NCBI GenBank assembly: GCA_019419895.1
Contig: JAHZIE010000016.1
Coordinates: forward strand, 1-12,315
Length of the DNA: 12,315 bases
Direction of reading: 5' to 3'
DNA from: Clostridiales bacterium
GTDB taxonomy: Bacteria > Bacillota > Clostridia > Oscillospirales > Acutalibacteraceae
The notes below the pieces were generated by a model. It searched no databases. It was not told the origin of the DNA and saw nothing but the letters and a program-made list of their open reading frames with translations. Every line of letters begins with the position of its first letter. Position 1 is the first letter of the stretch. The translations under genes and the position numbers were made by a program. This document shows positions 1-6,621 of this stretch, piece after piece.

Positions 1-23
1 CCTCGGTAACACCGAGGTTTTTT
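1..23 (+). terminator. Rho-independent terminator at left edge
   Basis: A 7-bp stem (CCTCGGT at 1-7, ACCGAGG at 11-17) with a 3-base loop is followed directly by six T residues (18-23). This is a classic intrinsic terminator on the plus strand, so it should end a plus-strand gene lying left of the window. The left arm may extend past the edge. Confidence 0.8.
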
Positions 24-52
24 GGGGCTGCATCTTTTTTGTAGCCACTTTA

Positions 53-129
53 TGGCCCGCCCGGAGGGATTCGAACCCCCGGCCTTCAGAATCGGAATCT
101 GCTGCGATATCCAGCTTCGCCACGGGCGG
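53..129 (-). tRNA. tRNA-Arg (anticodon CCG), CCA encoded
   Basis: Read on the minus strand, this folds as a complete tRNA: a perfect 7-bp acceptor stem (CCGCCCG with CGGGCGG), a 4-bp D stem (GCGA/TCGC) with GG in the loop, a 7-base anticodon loop TTCCGAT, a 5-base variable region, and a T arm with the TTCGAAT loop. Discriminator G and an encoded CCA follow. Bases 34-36 are CCG, which reads the arginine codon CGG. The outermost anticodon-stem pair (27-43) is a G-A mismatch; otherwise all stems are intact. It is the only RNA gene I can see in the window. Confidence 0.95.
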
Positions 130-147
130 AAATTTATAACACCGATT

Positions 148-176
148 ATTATATCCTATTTTTTCTTGTTTTGCAA
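148..176 (-). promoter_or_regulatory. Sigma-A promoter of tRNA-Arg
   Basis: On the minus strand, TTGCAA (171-176) and a perfect TATAAT (148-153) are separated by 17 bases. The predicted start falls about 10-15 bases upstream of the tRNA 5' end, as expected for a tRNA gene with its own promoter. Confidence 0.8.
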
Positions 177-226
177 GAGTTATCTTTCCTTTTTTGCCGA
201 TGGCAGGCAAAAGAAAGAGGAAAATA

Positions 227-256
227 TTGACATGACGGCGGCTGATATTTTATGAT
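227..256 (+). promoter_or_regulatory. Sigma-A promoter of the AraC/PocR regulator gene
   Basis: Perfect -35 TTGACA (227-232) and -10 TATGAT (251-256) with an 18-base spacer. The predicted start lies about 35 bases upstream of the TTG start codon at 299. The near-consensus elements suggest substantial basal transcription of this regulator. Confidence 0.75.
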
Positions 257-298
257 ATACTGAAAGGGTAAAATCCAAACAAAAGGCAGGGAACCGTA

Positions 299-1555
299 TT
301 GAACGAAGAAATGGTAAAGAAGCTTGAAAAATTCAGCAAGCATTTGGCGAACCTCTTTAATACGACCTGCCGGATCGTAGATATACCCAATCGGTGTTTT
401 GTGTCGGAGATTTTTGGCAACGCGCCCTATTGGGAACCTTTTTGCCGCTATAGGGAAAAATGTAATCTACTCCATACTTATCTGTACGGCTGTAATGAGG
501 CCTACCGCTGGGGAGGAAGATACATCTATTACTGTCATGAGGGCTTTACCTTTGTAGCTGCCTCGGTATCCGATGACCAGGGAAATCTTGCGGGAGGGAT
601 GGTGCTGGGTCCCTTTATTATGGGGGATTTTAACGATACGGTGGATTTGTACCATCCCGCGCCGGATGATGGATCGCGCATGAAACAGCTTGCTAATATT
701 GTAACCTGGAAGGTGAATGACATCGCCGAGGTAATGAGCTCCATCGCTGAAGCGATTTCCGGTAATACTCACAGCCTGCTGGACGGGATTTCGTTTAAGC
801 AGGAGGATATTTTGCAGTCTCTCTATTCCCAAAAGGAGAGGTATGAGACGGAAAACATTGAAGCTTATCCAATAGAAACGGAAAAAAGACTGCAAAACGC
901 CCTGTACCATGGAGACAAGGCGGGGGCACAGGCGATCTTGAACGAATTGCTGGGGGATATTTATTTCATCTCCCATTTTGATCTGGAGATTATAAAGATC
1001 AGGATTATAGAGCTGTTATCCATGCTTTCCAGAACGACGATAGACGCGGGAGCAAATTTGGATGAAATCATATGGTTTAATACCGGCTGTATCAAAGAAA
1101 TCCAGCAGTGCAGGAATGTGGAGGAGATTAGCATATGGATTACGGAAATTCTGCACCGATATATCAGCTACGCGTTTGATTTTTCTTCCATCAAGCATTC
1201 GGACACCGTCTATAAGGTGATGGAATACATCCGGCAGAATTACTATAAGAAAATTTCCCTGGACAGCATTGCGGAGCATGTGAATTTCAGTAAAACCTAT
1301 TTAAGCCGGATTTTTAAGGAGGAAACAGGAGAGAATATCTCCATGTATATCAATAAGGTGAGGATTGAGAAGGCGAAACTTCTGATGATGGATAAGTCCA
1401 TAGGGCTGATCGATGTGGCGAATTTGGTGGGATTTGAAGATCAAAGCTATTTTTCAAAGGTTTTTCGATCGCTGACAGGGACCTCGCCAAAAAAATATCA
1501 GGAGAACAGGGGAAAAGTTCAGGGAGCTGGAAGGACTAAATGCGGCCAGAGTTAG
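299..1555 (+). CDS. AraC-family transcriptional regulator with PocR-type sensory domain
   Basis: 418-residue cytoplasmic DNA-binding regulator. Residues about 10-160 resemble the PocR ligand-sensing domain: an aromatic-rich segment with cysteines at 24, 33, 49, 55, 65 and 79, then a GGMVLGPF-type strand. A helical middle (about 165-295) leads to a C-terminal AraC DNA-binding domain (about 303-402) with two helix-turn-helix motifs: LDSIAEHVNFSKTYLSRIF (321-339) and the second around IDVANLVGFEDQSYFSKVF (371-389). The chosen start is TTG at 299, about 7 bases after a GGCAGGGA Shine-Dalgarno; the in-frame ATG at 311 is placed too far from it. PocR-domain regulators in other bacteria sense small molecules such as propanediol-type inducers (family knowledge); the ligand here cannot be told. 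The gene stands alone between a tRNA and a convergent gene, so its target operon is not adjacent. The AraC assignment is firm, the PocR assignment likely. Confidence 0.9.
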   Translation: MNEEMVKKLEKFSKHLANLFNTTCRIVDIPNRCFVSEIFGNAPYWEPFCRYREKCNLLHTYLYGCNEAYRWGGRYIYYCHEGFTFVAASVSDDQGNLAGGMVLGPFIMGDFNDTVDLYHPAPDDGSRMKQLANIVTWKVNDIAEVMSSIAEAISGNTHSLLDGISFKQEDILQSLYSQKERYETENIEAYPIETEKRLQNALYHGDKAGAQAILNELLGDIYFISHFDLEIIKIRIIELLSMLSRTTIDAGANLDEIIWFNTGCIKEIQQCRNVEEISIWITEILHRYISYAFDFSSIKHSDTVYKVMEYIRQNYYKKISLDSIAEHVNFSKTYLSRIFKEETGENISMYINKVRIEKAKLLMMDKSIGLIDVANLVGFEDQSYFSKVFRSLTGTSPKKYQENRGKVQGAGRTKCGQS

Positions 1556-1593
1556 GACGGTAAGAATTACCGGAACAAATTAGCCCGCCAGAT

Positions 1594-1646
1594 GCTTAAA
1601 AGCTGAACCGATAGGGCATACTGCCCTATCGGTTCAGCTTTTAAGC
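1594..1646. terminator. Bidirectional terminator: perfect 25-bp hairpin between convergent genes
   Basis: Arms 1594-1618 and 1622-1646 are perfect reverse complements over 25 bp with a 3-base loop (TAC). The stem carries AAAA near one base and TTTT near the other, so a shorter GC-rich hairpin with a U tract forms in RNA read from either strand. It lies 38 bases past the regulator stop and 31 bases past the stop of the convergent zinc-ribbon gene, so it can end both transcripts. Confidence 0.85.
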
Positions 1647-1677
1647 TATGAGTCAACGGTACGAATCGAAGGACTGG

Positions 1678-2424
1678 TTACCTGAACTGCTGGAGCCAGA
1701 TTTGTATGTTTTCCAGCCAGCCAGAGACAGTACCGGCCAGGTTAAGCTGCTGGTGGAACAGTACGACAAAGCAGCCGAATACAATCACAACCAAAAGAAA
1801 GAGAAGCTGCCAAATCAGCACGGCTTCGGCGAAATTACGCCTGCTTTGATTTCCTTTGCGGCAGGAGCACCAAATAATGGCGGCGATAAACCCTATGATG
1901 GGAATGGCGAACAACAGCTGCATCCAAAAGAAAGAGGCGGTACCGGCGGGGCGCATGCCCTTAGGAGAGGAAGTAGCTTCCGGCGCGGGCGCCGGTATGT
2001 ATGACGTGTATGACTGCCTGAAATTTTGGGGCGGCGGGGAAGGTTCTGATATCGGGAATGCGGCCGTTTCCGTTTTATTCTCAGAAGAGGCGTCCTGTGT
2101 TTCTGAGACAGGGATGGAGGAAGAAAAATCGGAACTGTTTCCAGGGCTTTCAGAGGTTGAAGGTTCGTGACAGCTTTCATTTTCTTCCGCCGGAGGGAAA
2201 GGCTCGTTCACGGGCTGGATGATAGGAATGGCTTCCTCCGAAGAAGTCTGTTCCTCAGGGGAAGAGGGTTCCGCGTCTGAGGAAGGAAGAGGAATTGTCC
2301 CGCTGTCCGCTTCCAAAGGCTGTGGTGGTTCGGGAGAAGGCTGTGTTTCACCAAGACGGCTTCCGCAGACGCCGCAGAACTTGCTGTCCTCGGGAAGCTC
2401 TGCTCCGCATTTATTACAAATCAT
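1678..2424 (-). CDS. Zinc-ribbon membrane protein with long disordered linker
   Basis: 248-residue protein of unknown function. An N-terminal zinc ribbon uses two CxxC knuckles (C3, C6, C17, C20). Residues about 25-160 are a low-complexity linker rich in Pro, Ser and Glu, surely disordered and acidic. Two hydrophobic segments follow (about 164-186 and 201-224), joined by a short basic loop (RKGNQSRRNF), then an amphipathic tail. This architecture of zinc ribbon, linker and two-helix membrane domain is common among Clostridia; the ribbon is expected on the cytoplasmic side. The start is ATG at 2424, preceded by GGGAGG with 9 bases spacing. The frame stays open upstream to an in-frame ATG at 2553, but that extension would run through the promoter and lacks a ribosome-binding site, so it is rejected. 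Transcribed alone. Confidence 0.85.
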   Translation of the reverse strand: MICNKCGAELPEDSKFCGVCGSRLGETQPSPEPPQPLEADSGTIPLPSSDAEPSSPEEQTSSEEAIPIIQPVNEPFPPAEENESCHEPSTSESPGNSSDFSSSIPVSETQDASSENKTETAAFPISEPSPPPQNFRQSYTSYIPAPAPEATSSPKGMRPAGTASFFWMQLLFAIPIIGFIAAIIWCSCRKGNQSRRNFAEAVLIWQLLFLLVVIVFGCFVVLFHQQLNLAGTVSGWLENIQIWLQQFR

Positions 2425-2466
2425 TATTGATAACCTCCCATACAAAAATCGACAATTTTTATCTTC

Positions 2467-2495
2467 ATTATACAGGAAGCCCTGAAGGATTTCAA
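2467..2495 (-). promoter_or_regulatory. Sigma-A promoter of the zinc-ribbon protein gene
   Basis: Minus-strand TTGAAA (2490-2495), 17-base spacer and perfect TATAAT (2467-2472), about 40 bases upstream of the ATG at 2424. It also fixes the start choice, because a longer reading frame would cover the promoter. Confidence 0.8.
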
Positions 2496-2670
2496 CCGTG
2501 AACAGACAGGAAGGATAAGGAAATAAAACTGTACTCTCGCCTAAGGGTAACACCAGAAATTGATTCTACAGCCTATGATTGCAGTGCCGATAGGGCGAAA
2601 CAAGGATATGATGCCCAAGGACGCATTACAGCATACAAATGATTTATGAAAGAAGAAATGTTAGAATCCT

Positions 2671-2701
2671 TAAAATACAAATAATATAAAATACAAATAA
2701 T
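2671..2701. repeat. Tandem 15-bp direct repeat in AT-rich spacer
   Basis: TAAAATACAAATAAT occurs at 2671-2685 and again at 2687-2701, one base apart. It sits just downstream of the methyltransferase stop codon (minus strand). The rest of the spacer 2496-2670 shows no gene with a start codon. No hairpin terminator for the operon is visible here. Confidence 0.75.
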
Positions 2702-2716
2702 TAACTAAATGTAATT

Positions 2717-4264
2717 TTATTGCAAATCAGACTGAAGCTCGATACATCCGGACAGGAAGCTCCTGCATTCTTCTGAAAGCTTTTGGAAGGAACCGAACGC
2801 CATGGCGCCGACGCCATAACTGTTTGAAAGGCGGGAAAGGGCAAAGACCGCTTCTTCTGTCTCTTCACGGCATAAAAGCATGAGATCTTTTTTCTGGAAG
2901 CCGGCCTTTAATCCAAGGGAAACAAAGGTTTCAGCAATGGCTTCATTCATTTTTTCCGGCCCGCAGACAATGACAGCGCCGTATTTTTTTATCACCGAAA
3001 AGGCTTTGGACAAAAAGCCTTCCTCAGCCAGAGGAAGCAAAACCGCCGCTTTGCCGTTGTAAATTCTTAGAGCGCGCTCAAGAGCGGTGATATTGCTGGT
3101 TTCCAGTATCAGGGGAAGGGAGATGACCTCCTGAACCGCCTGAACGGTGTCGGGCAGAAGGCGTGCCTGCTCAATTCCGTCTCCATCGGTACACAGGCAG
3201 AGAATCTCCGCTCCCTCATCCTGTTGCGCGAAAGCCTCATCCACCAGCGTGTCGATGTCATTGTTCAGCATTGCCTCTCTGATATCTTCAAAGGAGGGTC
3301 GGATATGCCCTCCGATAGCGGTACAACCGCTGTCAAAGGTGAGAGCCTGCTGGTAGGAGGATACTACTCTTTCTGTCTTTGGAACGCAGGGCGCAAAGGG
3401 AAGCTCAGAGCAGGCCGCAATGGTTTCTTTCATAAATTCGGGGGTGGTGCCGCAGCAGCCGCCCAACAGACGAACGCCGGAACAAGCCAGAAGCCTTTGC
3501 TTCTCGGCGAATTCGTGAGGTCTTGTCAGGTAGACGACCTTACCGTCCTGAGTGTGGGGAAGCCCAGCGTTTGGCTGGATTAGGATGGGCAGGGAAGCAT
3601 GGGCAAGATAGACAGAGGCGATTTCACCGGCCTGTTGCAGCCCGCTTCCGCAGTTATAGCCAATAACATCCACTCCAAGCCCTTCCAGAAGGGCAACAAC
3701 GCTTTCAGGACTTCCGCCGGTCAGCGTTTTTCCATTTTCGGCATAGGTCATGGAGGCTGCAATGGGGAGAGAGGTGTTTTCTTTTACTGCGCAGACGGCC
3801 GCCTTCATCTCCAGAGAATCGGACATGGTTTCGATGATCACCAAATCGGCCCCCGCCTGTTCGGCGGCAACGGCAGCCACGGAAAAGGCGTTCACCGCTT
3901 CCTCAAAAGTGACGGTTCCCATAGGGACAAGCAGCTGCCCCAAGGGGCCCATATCTAAAGCTACAAATTTATCCTCAAAAGAGGAGGCGGCTCTTTTAGC
4001 GGCGGCAATACCTGCATGAACCAGCTCCTCCACTGATTTTTCACATCCCGCCAGCTTGATGCTGTTGGCGCCGAAGGTATTGGCGGAAATGACATCGCAC
4101 CCTGCGGCTAAATATTCCCGGTGGATTTCTTCTACTAGATCAGGGCAGGTCAGGTTGAGCATTTCGGGAAATTCACCCAGCACCGCCTGCTTTTGCTGCA
4201 GCATGGTTCCCATGCCGCCGTCAAAATAAATCCGCTGTCTTTTCAGCTTCTCCCTGAAATCCAT
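2717..4264 (-). CDS. Homocysteine S-methyltransferase-family protein with degenerate pterin-binding-like C-terminal domain
   Basis: 515 residues; last gene of the operon. Residue numbers here count from a TTG one codon upstream of the chosen ATG. Residues about 10-290 are a homocysteine S-methyltransferase barrel like that of MetH, BhmT and MmuM: FDGGMGTML (15-23), a GYNCGSG loop (C206) and GGCCGTTPE (C271, C272). These three cysteines are the family's zinc ligands, so transfer of a methyl group to homocysteine or a related thiol is plausible. Residues about 305-516 align by eye with the methyltetrahydrofolate-binding domain of MetH, but its signatures are eroded: IGGHIRPS replaces ERxNxTG, LCLCTDGDG replaces DxNxD, and LETSN replaces IDSS. 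No cobalamin-binding domain follows, whereas related clostridial MetH-type proteins are longer. Start: ATG at 4264, 6 bases after GGAGGAGG; the TTG at 4267 would be too close. The methyl donor is unknown; a role as a complete methionine synthase is unlikely without partner subunits. Confidence 0.85.
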   Translation of the reverse strand: MDFREKLKRQRIYFDGGMGTMLQQKQAVLGEFPEMLNLTCPDLVEEIHREYLAAGCDVISANTFGANSIKLAGCEKSVEELVHAGIAAAKRAASSFEDKFVALDMGPLGQLLVPMGTVTFEEAVNAFSVAAVAAEQAGADLVIIETMSDSLEMKAAVCAVKENTSLPIAASMTYAENGKTLTGGSPESVVALLEGLGVDVIGYNCGSGLQQAGEIASVYLAHASLPILIQPNAGLPHTQDGKVVYLTRPHEFAEKQRLLACSGVRLLGGCCGTTPEFMKETIAACSELPFAPCVPKTERVVSSYQQALTFDSGCTAIGGHIRPSFEDIREAMLNNDIDTLVDEAFAQQDEGAEILCLCTDGDGIEQARLLPDTVQAVQEVISLPLILETSNITALERALRIYNGKAAVLLPLAEEGFLSKAFSVIKKYGAVIVCGPEKMNEAIAETFVSLGLKAGFQKKDLMLLCREETEEAVFALSRLSNSYGVGAMAFGSFQKLSEECRSFLSGCIELQSDLQ

Positions 4265-4291
4265 CAAATTCCTCCTCCACTATGGTTTCTC

Positions 4292-5344
4292 TTATAATTG
4301 ACGGTTGGTTTGAGATAATTTTTCCTTGACGCGTTCTTCCGCCTGATGGTATTCCGACAGCACAATATCACACCACTGGTCAAATTCCTCATCCGGCTCC
4401 TGAAGCTCAGGATGGGACATGTAATAGGAAATAGCGCGGCGGACACCTTCATCATAGCGGATTTGAGCGGAAAATCCCGGCACCAGGCGCTTGAGTTTGG
4501 CGTTGTTGAAGACCACGGTGTTGCTTTTATCCCCAAGAAGAGGTCCCCGCAGGTCAGGATTGGCGGCGATGAGAAAATCAGAGGTGATGTGCACAGCCTT
4601 GACTTGGCGCCCAAGCGCTTTTCCGATGGTATCATAGATCTGGTTCCAGGTAAGACTTTCATCGGAAGTGATATGGACGGCTTGGCCAACAGCATGAGCA
4701 TTTCCCATCAGGCCGACAAACCCCCGGGCAAAATCCCTGCTGTGAGTCATGGTCCACAGGGAGTTTCCGTCGCCGGGAATGATGATTTCTTTCCCTTTCA
4801 GGATGCGGTCGATGGTCTGCCAGCTCCCGTTTTTCCCATGGAAGCTGACGGGGATTTTCCTGTCGTCATAGGTATGGCTTGGGCGGACAATGGTGCAGGG
4901 AAAACCGCTGTTCCGATACTCCCGCAAAAGCAGCTCCTCACAGGCCGCCTTATCCCGGGAATACTGCCAAAATGGATTGTGCAGGGGGACGGACTCATCA
5001 ATGTAAAAATCGGCCGGAGGCTTTTGATAGGCGGAGGCGGAGCTGATGAACATGTATTGATCGGTTTTACCCCGGAACAGCCGAAGATCACGTTCCACGT
5101 CGGAAACGGTAAAATTGATAAAATTGGCGACAGTATCAAAGTACATGTCTGACAGAAGGCGGGAAATCTGTTCTTCATGATAAATGTCTCCCGACAGCAG
5201 ATGAACGCCATTGGGAAGAGAGAAGCTCCGCTGCCCCCGGTTCAGAATAAAAATCTGCCAGCTGTCCTGATACTGTTGGGCCAGAAGACGGGTAATTTCC
5301 CCGCTGATGGTGCCGGTGCCCCCAATGAATAAAGCTTTTCTCAT
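4292..5344 (-). CDS. Atypical/extended SDR: NAD-dependent epimerase/dehydratase family protein
   Basis: 350-residue cytoplasmic oxidoreductase of the extended short-chain dehydrogenase type. The Rossmann fold begins at once with LFIGGTGTISG (GxxGxxG, residues 8-14), followed by the strand end LNRG (34-37) that contacts the adenine ribose, GD (52-53), SSASAY (101-106) and the catalytic pair in YSRDK (Y128, K132). RPSHTY at 154-159 is the usual substrate-loop entry. The family includes nucleotide-sugar epimerases and dehydratases and CSP41-like proteins; I cannot name the substrate. Start: the ATG at 5344 overlaps the stop of the exoribonuclease gene by four bases (ATGA) and has AGGAGG with 7 bases spacing inside the upstream gene, so translation is coupled. 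The methyltransferase gene follows 27 bases after its stop. Cofactor preference (NAD or NADP) is not decided. Confidence 0.88.
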   Translation of the reverse strand: MRKALFIGGTGTISGEITRLLAQQYQDSWQIFILNRGQRSFSLPNGVHLLSGDIYHEEQISRLLSDMYFDTVANFINFTVSDVERDLRLFRGKTDQYMFISSASAYQKPPADFYIDESVPLHNPFWQYSRDKAACEELLLREYRNSGFPCTIVRPSHTYDDRKIPVSFHGKNGSWQTIDRILKGKEIIIPGDGNSLWTMTHSRDFARGFVGLMGNAHAVGQAVHITSDESLTWNQIYDTIGKALGRQVKAVHITSDFLIAANPDLRGPLLGDKSNTVVFNNAKLKRLVPGFSAQIRYDEGVRRAISYYMSHPELQEPDEEFDQWCDIVLSEYHQAEERVKEKLSQTNRQL

Positions 5345-6324
5345 ATAGTTTCCTCCTTCTGGTTGAGAATATCGGCCTTCGGGACTTCAAGCCCGTTGAA
5401 ATTGTAAAATCTTCTTTGATCCAGCGCCCACATTTTTTCTGAAAAACCTCCCTTTTCCACCTGGGAGACAGCGCAGGAAATCTGGTTGACCTTGGCGTCC
5501 AGGTCATCCAGGGCGGCGAGCACCTGGGCCTCCAGGCACATGGGACGGACGGCGCTGCCAAATTCCGGAACGCCGTGGTGAGAGATAAGCATATGTTCCA
5601 ATAAAAGCAGACGCTCCGGATCTACCCCCAGGCGGGTCCCGGCAGCCTCGATCTCCATGGCGCCCATGACCAGATGGCCGAGCAGCTGCCCGCGGGGGGT
5701 GTAACCGCTGGCAATCCCTGTTTCCTCCACCTTGAGTTCATCGATTTTGCTGATGTCATGAAGGATTGCCCCGGAAAGGAGGAGATCACTGTCCAAAAAG
5801 GGGTAAACGCCGCAGGCGGCCTGCGCCAGGCGGACAACAGACAGGGTGTGATATAACAGCCCGCTGCATACGGCGTGATGGAGCTTGACGGCGGCGGGAC
5901 AGACGATAATTTTTTCCTTGTAGCGGGTCAGGATATCCTGCACCAGCCCTTTCAGACCTTCGTCGGAAAAACTGTCAGTAATCTGAAGAATTGTTTCAAA
6001 GAGATCTTCCCCTTCGTAGGGAGCGCACGGGACCAGATCACTCAGACGGAACCGATCCTCAGGGCAGACGCGGCGAATGCGCTGAAGGCGGAATTGCTTT
6101 TTTTCGTTCCAAATTTCCTCCGCGCCCCTGACTTTTACAATCATATTGGGCTGGATCCAGCTGTGCGCCTCTTCCTTATAGTCCCACAGCTTGGAGGAAA
6201 TTTCCCCCTTCGCGTCCATAAAGACCAGGTCAAGATAGGTGTCCCCCTTGGAGGAGACCTTTTTGGCCGCGGATTTTACAATATAAAAAAAGTCGCTGAC
6301 AGGCATGGGATTTTGAATCGGCAT
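5341..6324 (-). CDS. yhaM: YhaM-type 3'-5' exoribonuclease (OB fold plus HD domain)
   Basis: 327 residues, close to Bacillus YhaM (about 314). Residues about 10-85 form an OB-fold nucleic-acid-binding domain (KSAAKKVSSKGDTYLDL, then GEISSKLWD). Residues about 145-300 form an HD metal-dependent phosphohydrolase domain: H150, YHT (H159), the GAILHDISK motif with H189/D190, SHHG (H249-H250) and the later LDDLDAK aspartates (273-276). YhaM enzymes trim RNA, and single-stranded DNA in vitro, from the 3' end in a manganese-dependent way. The start is ATG at 6324, preceded by AAAGGAGAG with 10 bases spacing; the frame runs open upstream to 6435, but that extension lacks family similarity and a ribosome-binding site. 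First gene of a three-gene operon with its own strong promoter and a leader of about 165 bases. Confidence 0.92.
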   Translation of the reverse strand: MPIQNPMPVSDFFYIVKSAAKKVSSKGDTYLDLVFMDAKGEISSKLWDYKEEAHSWIQPNMIVKVRGAEEIWNEKKQFRLQRIRRVCPEDRFRLSDLVPCAPYEGEDLFETILQITDSFSDEGLKGLVQDILTRYKEKIIVCPAAVKLHHAVCSGLLYHTLSVVRLAQAACGVYPFLDSDLLLSGAILHDISKIDELKVEETGIASGYTPRGQLLGHLVMGAMEIEAAGTRLGVDPERLLLLEHMLISHHGVPEFGSAVRPMCLEAQVLAALDDLDAKVNQISCAVSQVEKGGFSEKMWALDQRRFYNFNGLEVPKADILNQKEETI

Positions 6325-6405
6325 ATGAAGTATACTCTCCTTTATTTCGGCAGTAAGATGGGAAAAGGCCGGCGGACGCTTGGAAAATAAAAGAAAAAGC
6401 CCGCA

Positions 6406-6462
6406 ACGCCCTCCTGAAAAGGCCAGGGCAGTCACGGCGCTGTGAAACTCTAGACAGGGCGT
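6406..6462 (-). promoter_or_regulatory. Structured 5' leader of the yhaM operon with alternative hairpins
   Basis: In the minus-strand leader, ACGCCCT (RNA sense, 6462-6456) can pair with AGGGCGT (6412-6406), while GCCCT (6429-6425) can pair with the same 3' arm AGGGC (6412-6408). The two pairings exclude each other. A T-rich run (GGGCTTTTTCTTTT in RNA sense, about 6402-6389) follows. The arrangement resembles an attenuator, but the stems are short and no known riboswitch class is recognised. Confidence 0.3.
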
Positions 6463-6483
6463 CGTCCAAATCCCTTTACCATG

Positions 6484-6497
6484 AAGCTCATGAGCTT
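6484..6497. promoter_or_regulatory. Perfect 14-bp palindrome at the predicted yhaM transcription start (candidate operator)
   Basis: AAGCTCATGAGCTT is its own reverse complement over all 14 bases. It abuts the -10 box (6498-6503), so the predicted transcription start (about 6491) falls at its centre. This is a typical place for a repressor operator. No regulator is identified. Confidence 0.45.
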
Positions 6498-6527
6498 ATT
6501 ATAGAACGGTTTTCCAGCTTTTGTCAA
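6498..6527 (-). promoter_or_regulatory. Sigma-A promoter of the yhaM-SDR-methyltransferase operon
   Basis: Minus-strand perfect TTGACA (6522-6527) and perfect TATAAT (6498-6503) with an 18-base spacer. It gives a leader of about 165 bases before the ATG at 6324. It is back to back with the promoter of the SGNH hydrolase gene, 24 bases away. Confidence 0.82.
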
Positions 6528-6551
6528 ATGAAAAGGAGGGGATATGTCTGG

Positions 6552-6580
6552 TTGTTTTGCGGCGGAAAGTGTGCTATGAT
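6552..6580 (+). promoter_or_regulatory. Sigma-A promoter of the SGNH hydrolase gene
   Basis: TTGTTT (6552-6557), a 17-base spacer and TATGAT (6575-6580) on the plus strand, about 40 bases before the ATG at 6622. The -35 box is only half consensus, so the promoter may be weak or regulated. Confidence 0.55.
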
Positions 6581-6621
6581 TATTCTATATTCTGTTAATA
6601 TTCATAATGAGGTGCAGATTT

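Noticed and set aside
2425..2553. N-terminal extension of the zinc-ribbon gene to the ATG at 2553
   Set aside because: It would span the consensus promoter at 2467-2495 and has no ribosome-binding site; the ATG at 2424 has GGGAGG and begins directly with the zinc ribbon.
4346..5152. 268-codon plus-strand frame opposite the SDR gene
   Set aside because: It is antisense to a gene with clear SDR motifs and has no recognisable domain or ribosome-binding site; a shadow frame of GC-biased codons.
6325..6435. Upstream extension of the YhaM-like protein
   Set aside because: The extra 37 residues have no resemblance to YhaM N-termini, and the ATG at 6324 has its own Shine-Dalgarno.
6544..6579. Eleven-codon frame (ATG TCT ... 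TGA) behind AAAAGGAGGGG
   Set aside because: It overlaps the -35/-10 region of the predicted SGNH promoter, so it would not be in that transcript; too short to support as a leader peptide.
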